The notes beneath the pieces were generated by a model, which saw only the letters and a list, made by a program, of their open reading frames with translations, ran no database searches and was not told the DNA's origin. 8,195 nucleotides of DNA from Acidobacteriota bacterium (GTDB lineage Bacteria > Acidobacteriota > Blastocatellia > Pyrinomonadales > Pyrinomonadaceae): the NCBI GenBank assembly GCA_003222855.1, contig QHXH01000468.1:1-8195 (forward strand), read 5' to 3'. Below are positions 1 to 6,183 of the stretch, piece by piece (positions within the stretch are counted from its first letter, which is position 1; each line of letters opens with the position of its first letter). A program made the translations under genes and the position numbers.

Positions 1-342
1 GACCAGAACGAGCGATTCGTATTTCGCGACAGTAAGGGTAAAGAGATTCTGTTCGTGCCTTATAAGTCACTCACCGGCGCGTATGGCGATACTCACAAAG
101 TGCGGCCGGCCGCCGCCACCGTCGCCGGCGCCGTTCCGTCGCTCTATGCGTTGCCGGCGCACTTCATCAAAACCAAGGTTCGATATCTCACGCTTCAATA
201 CAGTGATCCCGACAGCAATGTCACGGGCGTCACCAGCTTCAGGCTCGAGAATAAAGACATCCTCGATTCCGTCCTGTTTACGCTGGCAGCAAAAGCCGGG
301 CTCAACAGACGCGGCGAGGTGTTTGTCCGAAAGAAACAGTAG
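1..342 (+). CDS. Hypothetical protein, C-terminal part (5' end outside window)
   Basis: The frame is open from the first base and ends at TAG 340-342, giving 113 residues of a longer protein; the first internal GTG is at 55. The product is not firmly recognised. The visible part has alternating beta-like stretches (FVFRDSKGKEILFVPYKSL, then KVRYLTLQYSDP) and a C-terminal segment (DILDSVLFTLAAKAGL) that reads as one amphipathic helix, followed by a basic tail. This strand-rich layout with a final helix would fit a PH-like fold, and I recall similar uncharacterised proteins in Acidobacteriota, but neither point is proven here. A segment around residues 36-51 is small and hydrophobic (AAATVAGAVPSLYALP) but too broken by prolines to call a membrane helix. 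It ends 196 bp before jag, so it is probably a separate transcription unit from the genes downstream. In many bacteria yidC occupies this position. Confidence 0.6.
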   Translation, partial: DQNERFVFRDSKGKEILFVPYKSLTGAYGDTHKVRPAAATVAGAVPSLYALPAHFIKTKVRYLTLQYSDPDSNVTGVTSFRLENKDILDSVLFTLAAKAGLNRRGEVFVRKKQ

Positions 343-433
343 CCCGGCAATTCGATCTTCTGGAGTAGGGTCTTACTTTGCGCTTTCCTATGCGGGCACT
401 GCGCCTTCGGTGAAACGCGCTGTACGGGAAAAG

Positions 434-457
434 TTATTCACGCAAAGACGCGCAAAG
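434..457 (+). repeat. Short CGCAAAG direct repeat in the spacer before jag
   Basis: CGCAAAG occurs at 441-447 and 451-457, separated by ACG, just after TTATTCACG (434-442), which matches the DnaA-box consensus TTATNCACA at 8 of 9 positions. Similar 'acgcaaagacgcaaag' strings are, from memory, common dispersed intergenic elements in many environmental bacteria, so this may be a remnant of one. The DnaA-box resemblance is more likely a by-product of that repeat than an origin element, because it stands alone. Confidence 0.3.
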
Positions 458-497
458 CGAAAAGGAAGCTCACTATCACAACTCAGAGCGCCGCGCG

Positions 498-527
498 TGG
501 TCAGACCAACGTGGCTTAGGGTACAAT
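498..527 (+). promoter_or_regulatory. Candidate sigma70-type promoter for jag
   Basis: TACAAT at 522-527 matches the -10 consensus at 5 of 6 positions. TGGTCA at 498-503 matches the -35 consensus at 4 of 6, with an 18-bp spacer. A start of transcription about 7 nt after the -10 box would fall only a few bases before the ATG at 539. The bases in between (CCTTCCTTCCA) contain no Shine-Dalgarno sequence, so a leaderless or nearly leaderless transcript is possible. This rests on consensus matching only. Confidence 0.35.
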
Positions 528-538
528 CCTTCCTTCCA

Positions 539-988
539 ATGAATGAAATTTGTAGCAACGCTGAGCACCTGCTCAACTCTATCTTCGAGTCTGCAGGCTT
601 TGACGTGCGTGCGACTGGCTCGGAGTCTGAGCTGGGTTGCATGCTGTCGATTGAAGGCAGTGATAGTGGCCTCTTACTGAATCAAGGCGGCGAATTATTG
701 GACGCGCTTCAGCAAATTCTCAATCAGGCATACGGTCGAAGTTTGGCCAGGGGCCAGCGCATCATTTGCGACGCGGATAACTATCGCGCGGCCAGAGAAT
801 CTGAGTTGCGGGCGATGGCTGAACATGCGGCACGTCAGGTGCGCGCGAATTCATCGCCATTCGTTTTTGGTCCGATGGACGCGAGCGAAAGGCGAGTAAT
901 TCATTTGTCGCTGGCAAACGAAGCCGACCTCGTGACGGAATCGATCGGCGAAGGTCACGCCCGCCGCTTGAGAGTCGCCCTGAAGTAA
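539..988 (+). CDS. jag: KH-R3H RNA-binding protein (Jag/KhpB family)
   Basis: The 149-residue protein is an RNA-binding protein of the Jag/KhpB type, which acts in the cytoplasm. In some bacteria it forms a pair with KhpA and influences cell division and small-RNA levels. A KH domain fills roughly residues 5-75, with the family-typical LDALQQILNQAYGR helix after the RNA-binding loop. The R3H domain covers roughly 80-149: DADNYRAARE is the standard linker, R118-x3-H122 is the R3H signature, and ESIGEGHARRLRV is the usual end. The Jag_N domain found in longer homologues is absent. The GxxG loop of the KH domain is unusual, reading NQGG (48-51) with Asn in place of the first Gly. ATG 539 was chosen because the KH domain begins a few residues later; the frame is open further upstream but overlaps the first gene and shows no homology. 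mnmE starts 47 bp downstream, as in the common jag-mnmE-mnmG order. Confidence 0.88.
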   Translation: MNEICSNAEHLLNSIFESAGFDVRATGSESELGCMLSIEGSDSGLLLNQGGELLDALQQILNQAYGRSLARGQRIICDADNYRAARESELRAMAEHAARQVRANSSPFVFGPMDASERRVIHLSLANEADLVTESIGEGHARRLRVALK

Positions 989-1035
989 GCCTGAACTTTC
1001 TGAACTCCCCCTCCCGGTAGTAATCTAAACAAAAC

Positions 1036-2400
1036 GTGTTCGAGCTAAACGATACGATCGTTGCGTTGGCTACGCCTCCCGGCCGCGGCGGGATTGGCGT
1101 CATTCGCCTTAGCGGTCCCCGGTCTCTGCACATCTTGCGGAAGCTCGTCGCGTGTGACGACTTTGATCCTGAAGCAAACGTTTTGACGCTGCGAAGTCTG
1201 ATCGATCCCGCGACGAACGAAACTCTTGATCGAGCATTAGTCGGCTATTTCAAAGCTCCGCATTCCTTCACCGGCGAGGAGGTCGTGGAATTGCATTGTC
1301 ACGGTTCGCCGATCTTACTGCGCACCATCGTGGATCTGACACTGACGCTTGACGCTCGGATGGCCACGCCCGGAGAATTCTCGTTGCGGGCGGTCGCTAA
1401 TGGGCGAATGAAACTAAGTGAGGCGGAGGCGATTCGTGATTTGGTCGACGCTCAAACTGATGCGGCAGCGCGTCAGGCGACGAGACAAATGAAGGGAGAG
1501 ATCTCGAACGCGCTTCAGCCTCTGAAAGACGAGTTGCTGAAAATTATTGTTCGTCTCGAATCATCGCTTGAATTTGTCGAAGATGATTTGCCGCTCGTTG
1601 AACAAGATCAATTGGTCTCGTCGCTTCGCCGCCTGTGTTTAGAATGCGAGCGGATGGCCAGTACGTTCAGCCGCGGAAGGCTGTTGCGCGACGGCATTCG
1701 CGTAACCTTAATCGGCCGGCCGAACGTTGGTAAGTCCAGTCTCTTCAATGGGTTAGTAGGTCATGGGCGCGCCATCGTAACTGATATTCCAGGCACTACT
1801 CGGGATGCGATAACTGAATCGATTGGCGTTGGCGGCGTGCCCCTGGTCATAACCGACACCGCGGGGTTGCGGGTCTCAACAGATCAGATTGAGGCCATCG
1901 GCGTCGATAGGACCAGGCGAGAAGCCGCAGACTCTGATCTGTTAGTTGTTGTCATCGATGGCTCGGAACCGTTGACGGAAGCGGACCGTGAGGTATTATC
2001 GGAAGCAGCAAATCGGCGCTACATCATTGCCCTGAACAAAAGTGATCTGAACGGGTTTTCGGTCACGCGAATCACCGATGATCGGTCATCGATTGTTTCG
2101 GTTTCTGCGAAGACGGCCGCCGGACTCGACGGGCTGCGCGCGGCTATGCTTAAACCATTCACCAACGGCAATGCGAACGGCGAAGGTTTGCTGATCACCA
2201 ATGCTCGTCATCATGATCTACTGATGCGGGCCATTGACTCGATTCGGTCTTCCGAGAATCTGCTCCTGGATCACGCGAGCGAGGAAATAATCCTGGTTGG
2301 CCTTCTCAACGCATTACGATATCTTGGGGAGATAACGGGAGAGACGACTTCGGACGAAATACTTGGAAAAATCTTTTCAACTTTCTGTATTGGCAAATAA
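1036..2400 (+). CDS. mnmE: tRNA modification GTPase MnmE (TrmE)
   Basis: MnmE works with MnmG to install the carboxymethylaminomethyl group (or its aminomethyl relative) on U34 of certain tRNAs, using a methylene- or formyl-tetrahydrofolate-derived carbon and a potassium-activated GTPase cycle. The protein is complete at 454 residues, the same length as the E. coli protein. The N-terminal folate-binding domain begins ATPPGRGGIGVIRLSG (12-27). The helical domain carries NGRMKLSEAEAIRDLVDAQT (122-141). The inserted G domain has G1 GRPNVGKS (227-234), the switch loop TDIPGTTRD (249-257), G3 DTAG (274-277), G4 NKSD (334-337) and SAK (357-359). Glu286 matches the catalytic glutamate of E. coli (E282). 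The protein ends in the invariant CIGK, with Cys451. The start is GTG 1036, directly before the conserved N-terminus, and no clear Shine-Dalgarno precedes it. mnmG follows after 37 bp, so the two are probably co-transcribed. Confidence 0.97.
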   Translation: MFELNDTIVALATPPGRGGIGVIRLSGPRSLHILRKLVACDDFDPEANVLTLRSLIDPATNETLDRALVGYFKAPHSFTGEEVVELHCHGSPILLRTIVDLTLTLDARMATPGEFSLRAVANGRMKLSEAEAIRDLVDAQTDAAARQATRQMKGEISNALQPLKDELLKIIVRLESSLEFVEDDLPLVEQDQLVSSLRRLCLECERMASTFSRGRLLRDGIRVTLIGRPNVGKSSLFNGLVGHGRAIVTDIPGTTRDAITESIGVGGVPLVITDTAGLRVSTDQIEAIGVDRTRREAADSDLLVVVIDGSEPLTEADREVLSEAANRRYIIALNKSDLNGFSVTRITDDRSSIVSVSAKTAAGLDGLRAAMLKPFTNGNANGEGLLITNARHHDLLMRAIDSIRSSENLLLDHASEEIILVGLLNALRYLGEITGETTSDEILGKIFSTFCIGK

Positions 2401-2437
2401 CATCCCCTTAGCACGAAGGTAATTGACGAGAAAGCTT

Positions 2438-4278
2438 ATGGTCTTCGATGAAAGTTTTGATGTGATCGTAATTGGGGGTGGGCACGCCGGCTGCGAGGCG
2501 GCATCTGCCGCCGCACGTCTCGGCGCTAATACTGCTCTGGTGACGCTTAACCTGGACCTGATCGGCCAGATGTCATGCAATCCAGCCATAGGGGGTATTG
2601 GTAAAGGTCATCTTGTCAGAGAGATTGACGCCCTCGGCGGCATCATGGGACGTGATCGCGTGGGCCCGCGGTTCGGGCCCCGAGAGCGCAAGCCGACCGC
2701 ACACTCTATCGCCTGGAGATGCGCCGAACTCTCGAAGCTACGCCAAACCTCAGTTTGCGCCAGGGCGTTGTCACTAACCTCATCACTGAGAACAAGCGCG
2801 CGCTTGGGATCGAGTTGCAAGATACGCGTCGAATCGGCGCCAAGTCGATCGTCATCGCCACCGGCACTTTTCTTAACGGTCGCATACACACGGGTCGCCG
2901 CACCCATTCGGGAGGACGGACCGGCGAACCCGCGTCTATCGAATTTGCCCAAGCGCTGAAGCAACTCGGTTTTCGCGTCGGACGGCTGAAGACTGGCACG
3001 CCGCCGCGACTCGATGGCCGAACGATCGATTGGAACTCTTTTGAGCGACAGCCGCCCGATGAACAACCCGTTCCGTTCTCGTTTTCAACTGATGAAATCA
3101 CGCAAGAGCAATTGGACTGTCACATCGGCTTCACGAATGAAAGGGTTCACGATGCAGTCAGGCGCAACCTGCATGAGTCGCCACTGTACTCAGGACAAAT
3201 AACCAGCATCGGTCCGCGCTACTGTCCGTCGATCGAAGACAAGGTAGTTAAGTTTCCCGATAAGAGTCGTCATCAACTCTTCATCGAGCCGGAGGGCTAC
3301 AACACAAATGAAGTGTACTTGAATGGATTTTCAACTTCGCTTCCGGCTCAGTTACAACAGGAACTCATCGGCCTTATTCCGGGTTTCGAGGAGGCGGAGA
3401 TAATCCGGCCCGGCTATGCGATTGAATACGACTTTGTCGATCCGAAGGAGCTTACGCCGTTCCTGGAGACGGCCGAAATCAAAGGATTATTTCTGGCGGG
3501 TCAGATCAACGGAACCACTGGATACGAAGAAGCCGCGTGCCAGGGATTGATCGCCGGTATCAATGCCGGCCTCTCATCGATGGCCCGACCGCTATTTCGT
3601 CTTGATCGCAGCGAAGCCTACATAGCCGTGCTAATTGACGATCTCATTACTAACGGTGTTGACGAACCTTATCGGATGTTTACGTCTCGCTCTGAGTATC
3701 GTCTCCTGCTCAGGCACGACAATGCGGACGATCGCCTGGAGCCGTACGGGCGCAGCCTGGGATTGGTAGGAGACGCTGAATGGGATCGCTTATCCAGACG
3801 CAGGGCGAGGTTGGCGACTGTTCGTCAGTTGCTTAAGGAACACAAGATTCGCCGTCGTGACGAAGCCTACCTGCACCTGAGCACCCTGACGGGACAAGAC
3901 CTGGGGGATTCATTATCGCTCGCTCAATTAGCGCTGCGACCCGGCGTGACGACGCAAACAGTCTCCAATATATTGTCCGCTGCTCACACTGAAGTCGCGT
4001 TTTCCGACTTAGAAACTGCCTTGGCAGATCACCTGTATTCAGGTTACCTGGAAACGCAAACCGCCACCATTCGTCGCTTGCATCAACACGATTCCCTGAA
4101 GGTTCCGGCTGACTTCACTTTCACCCAAGTCGGCGGCTTGTCCCATGAGATCGTCGAGCGACTCGAGCGCGCGCAGCCGCAAACCTTTGGGCAAGCCAGA
4201 AAGATTCCGGGCATGACGCCGGCCGCTTTGTCCAATCTACTCGTCCACTTGACAGCCGCCGTCCAGCCCATCCTCTAA
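2438..4278 (+). pseudogene. mnmG: mnmG (gidA), FAD-dependent tRNA modification subunit, broken by an internal deletion/frameshift
   Basis: MnmG is the FAD- and NADH-dependent partner of MnmE in U34 modification. The reading starts at ATG 2438 with the FAD motif DVIVIGGGHAGCEAA, Cys47 in QMSCNPAIGG, and GGIMGR ending at residue 72 (2651-2653). There homology jumps frame: SRGPAVRAPRAQADR resumes at 2656 in another frame and runs intact to TAA 4276-4278. Conserved features downstream include VGRLKTGTPPR, GPRYCPSIEDK with the second conserved Cys, EPEG, GYAIEYDF, AGQINGTTGYEEAA and EPYRMFTSRSEYRLLLR. Against E. coli MnmG, residues 73-86 are missing; only two bases remain in their place, so about 40 nt are lost. 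As written, the gene yields a 173-residue fragment (2438-2959). A second open frame from ATG 2719 (519 residues) lacks the FAD-binding N-terminus. ATG 2438 is preferred over TTG 2423 because it aligns residue for residue with E. coli. The clean break suggests a recent event or an assembly error. Confidence 0.93.
2651..2680 (+). other. Deletion point in mnmG beside a GC-rich hairpin
   Basis: The junction between the two mnmG reading frames lies at 2653-2656. Six bases beyond it is a perfect 7-bp inverted repeat, GGGCCCG (2662-2668) and CGGGCCC (2674-2680), with a 5-base loop CGGTT. The hairpin encodes part of the normal GPAVRAP motif, so it belongs to the gene. Such a strong stem could promote polymerase slippage in the cell or read and assembly errors in sequencing. 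Confidence 0.6.
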
Positions 4279-4279
4279 A

Positions 4280-4295
4280 CGTTTCACGTGAAACA
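4280..4295 (+). promoter_or_regulatory. parS: parS centromere site (ParB-binding)
   Basis: The 16-mer CGTTTCACGTGAAACA differs from the canonical bacterial parS TGTTTCACGTGAAACA only at the first base. Its inner 14 bases (4281-4294) form a perfect palindrome around CACGTG. It begins two bases after the mnmG stop and 79 bp before parA. ParB is known to load at such sites near oriC, spread with CTP and drive origin segregation with ParA. Binding so close to parA could also influence parA transcription, which is inference. Confidence 0.9.
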
Positions 4296-4373
4296 TTTCG
4301 CGCGCCGGGGCCTGCACAATCCAGTAGCGCCCCTTTCCCGATTGTGCTACTGTGCCTTCTCTGCATCGCGAAG

Positions 4374-5246
4374 ATGGGAAGAACGATAGCCATCGCTAAT
4401 CAGAAGGGCGGTGTCGGCAAAACGACTACTGCGGTCAACCTCGCCGCCGCGCTGGCGCAACTGAGCCACTCGGTCCTCCTGATAGATGTCGATCCGCAGG
4501 CGAACGCAACGTCAGGCGTCGGCATTGACCGAATTTCAGTTCGCAAAACCACCTATCACGCCCTCCTTTTACAACAGCCACTTGCGACGATCAAAACCGC
4601 TTCTAACTTTGGTTTCGATATTGTCCCTTCCGACAGAAATCTCGCGGGGGCCGAAGTTGAGCTCATAGAGGTCGCCGATCGTGACGTGGTACTGAGAAAT
4701 GCCATCGCGCCTGTCAAGGACTCATACGAATTCATCCTGCTGGATTGTCCTCCATCTCTAAATCTACTGACTCTGAACGCCCTGGCCGCGGCCGACTCCC
4801 TTCTGGTTCCCGTGCAGTGCGAATACTACGCGCTGGAAGGCGTCTCAGAACTATTCAACACGCTCGCGCGCCTGCGCCGCGCAGTCAATCCCCGGCTAAA
4901 GATCGAAGGACTGCTGCTGACAATGTATGACGAGCGGACCAACCTCGCTCCGGCCGTAGCGGCAGATCTCAGAAGCTTTTATAGCGGTTTGGTGTTCAAG
5001 ACAACTATCCCTCGCAATGTACGACTAGCGGAGGCTCCCAGCTACGGAAAACCCATCGCCTACTATGACGCGAAGTCGCGCGGTGCCGAAGCGTACTTTC
5101 AACTCGCAGAGTATGTTCTGGCAACAATGACGAGATTCGCGAAATTCAGATTGATCTCATTCAGCCCGGCCGACAACAGCCGCGCACGACATTCAACCAG
5201 GCTAAGCTTGAGGAGCTGGCGCAGTCGATTCGGACCACTGGCATAA
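4374..5246 (+). CDS. parA: Chromosome-partitioning ATPase ParA (Soj), with an abnormal C-terminal tail
   Basis: ParA is a deviant-Walker ATPase that binds the nucleoid as an ATP dimer and moves ParB-parS complexes apart, helping segregate replicated origins. Starting at ATG 4374 (MGRTIAIANQ), it shows the deviant Walker A KGGVGKTT (11-18), DVDPQANAT with Asp40, and Walker B FILLDCPPS (120-128), followed by RNVRLAEAPSYGKP and SRGAEAYFQLAEYVL. The family normally ends here, near 250-255 residues (253 in B. subtilis Soj). Instead the frame runs on for about 40 residues (from T251) to TAA 5244-5246, and this tail is simply the parB sequence read in the wrong frame. The natural stop therefore appears to be missing. 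GTG 4344 would add ten residues without homology and was rejected. No Shine-Dalgarno is obvious. parS lies just upstream and parB overlaps downstream. Confidence 0.92.
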   Translation: MGRTIAIANQKGGVGKTTTAVNLAAALAQLSHSVLLIDVDPQANATSGVGIDRISVRKTTYHALLLQQPLATIKTASNFGFDIVPSDRNLAGAEVELIEVADRDVVLRNAIAPVKDSYEFILLDCPPSLNLLTLNALAAADSLLVPVQCEYYALEGVSELFNTLARLRRAVNPRLKIEGLLLTMYDERTNLAPAVAADLRSFYSGLVFKTTIPRNVRLAEAPSYGKPIAYYDAKSRGAEAYFQLAEYVLATMTRFAKFRLISFSPADNSRARHSTRLSLRSWRSRFGPLA

Positions 5247-5953
5247 TTCAGCCGCTCCTGGTGCGGCCATCCGGTGGTCTCTTCGAATTGGTTGCCGGCG
5301 AACGCCGATGGCGTGCGGCGCAACTTGCCGGTCTTGCTCGCATACCCGCAATTGTTCGCGACATTCCTGATGACAATCTGCTTGAGCTCGCCTTGATCGA
5401 GAACATTCAGCGGGAAGAACTTAACCCGGTAGAAGAAGCAAACGCCTACAAACGTCTTATTGAATCGCTAGGGTTAACCCAGGACGAGGTAGCCCGGCGC
5501 GTCGGGCGCGACCGGACTTTCATAACCAACTATCTGAGAGTGCTAAAGCTTCCCACGGACATTCAAAACTTACTCGAGCACGATAAATTAACTTTCGGCC
5601 ATGCACGCGCTCTCCTGAGTGTGCCGGATCCCATTACCCAGCGGCGGCTGGCGCAGAAGATTGTCAAACAAAATTGGTCGGTACGAGAGACGGAACGTAG
5701 GGTCCGAAACCTGAGCCGAGAAACTGAGCGTCGGCCCGGCAAGAGATCTACGGAACACGCTGACCCCAATGTTAGAGCTGCCGAAGTCAAACTGCGAAGG
5801 GCTCTGTCGACCCAGGTAAGAATTGTGCAGGGCAAACGCAGTATCCCCGGCAGGGTCGAAATCGAGTTTTATGACCTGGCTGACTTGGATCGCATCTTCA
5901 ACCTAATCGTTCGCGATGCCGCGCAGCTCGCGCATCTCGCCGCACAATCATAA
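5129..5953 (+). CDS. parB: Chromosome-partitioning protein ParB (Spo0J), N-terminus and start codon missing
   Basis: ParB is the CTP-dependent DNA clamp that loads at parS and activates ParA. Family homology begins at 5129 with DEIREIQIDLIQPGRQQPR and continues without a break: GIIQPLLVRP, the CTP-pocket motif GERRWRA (5297-5317), ENIQREELNPVEEA (from 5399), a helix-turn-helix around 5474-5550 (LTQDEVARRVGRDRTFITN), and the C-terminal dimer domain ending in VEIEFYDLADLDRIF. The frame is open from 5069, after the TGA at 5066-5068, but has no ATG, GTG or TTG before GTG 5261. Starting there gives a 230-residue product lacking the front of the CTP-binding domain. Missing upstream is the basic leader (MAKGLGKGINALF in B. 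subtilis) that stimulates the ParA ATPase, about 24 residues by that comparison. The frame lies at -1 relative to parA and overlaps it. A deletion across the parA-parB junction explains both defects; whether it is real or an artefact cannot be told from this sequence. Confidence 0.88.
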   Translation, partial: DEIREIQIDLIQPGRQQPRTTFNQAKLEELAQSIRTTGIIQPLLVRPSGGLFELVAGERRWRAAQLAGLARIPAIVRDIPDDNLLELALIENIQREELNPVEEANAYKRLIESLGLTQDEVARRVGRDRTFITNYLRVLKLPTDIQNLLEHDKLTFGHARALLSVPDPITQRRLAQKIVKQNWSVRETERRVRNLSRETERRPGKRSTEHADPNVRAAEVKLRRALSTQVRIVQGKRSIPGRVEIEFYDLADLDRIFNLIVRDAAQLAHLAAQS

Positions 5954-6183
5954 AGCACATTCTGCGCGTTTATACAATGTTCACCAGATGGTCTCCGCCT
6001 AATTCCCTGATGGCGCTGCTATCTTGAGCGAGAGCCAAGCGGGAACCTCCCTTCTCCGATTTCTTTGTGTTTTTCTTGCCGCGAGCGAATTCGTTATGTT
6101 AGCGTCTGGCTTCACCGAAAGAAGAAAGCCGCAGACGTCCGATACCGCCACTGTTTTACTTCGTACGCTGCATTATTTCCGCC
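5954..6183. other. 230-bp spacer between parB and dnaA
   Basis: No convincing gene is seen; the short open frames here run into dnaA out of frame and lack homology. TACAAT at 5973-5978 is a -10-like hexamer (5 of 6), but no good -35 box accompanies it. The overlapping TTATACAAT (5970-5978) matches the DnaA-box consensus at only 7 of 9. No rho-independent terminator was found after parB. The dnaA promoter probably lies somewhere here. Confidence 0.5.

Noticed and set aside
411..420. TGAAACGCGC as a parS half-site before jag
   Set aside because: Only one half of the palindrome is present and the CACGTG centre is missing.
83..538. Upstream extension of the jag frame to an ATG at 83
   Set aside because: It overlaps the first gene in another frame, has low-complexity Arg/Ser/Pro-rich translation and no family similarity; the KH-R3H protein is complete from ATG 539.
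2653..2655. TGA at 2653 in the frame of the mnmG 3' part as a recoded stop
   Set aside because: Homology in that frame starts only at 2656, so the TGA is a by-product of the deletion junction.
4344..4373. GTG 4344 as the parA start
   Set aside because: The added ten residues show no homology, and ATG 4374 gives the exact family-typical beginning.
5069..5246. Programmed -1 frameshift making a ParA-ParB fusion
   Set aside because: No X-XXY-YYZ slippery heptamer in the parA frame was found near the end of ParA homology, and the missing ParB leader is better explained by deletion.
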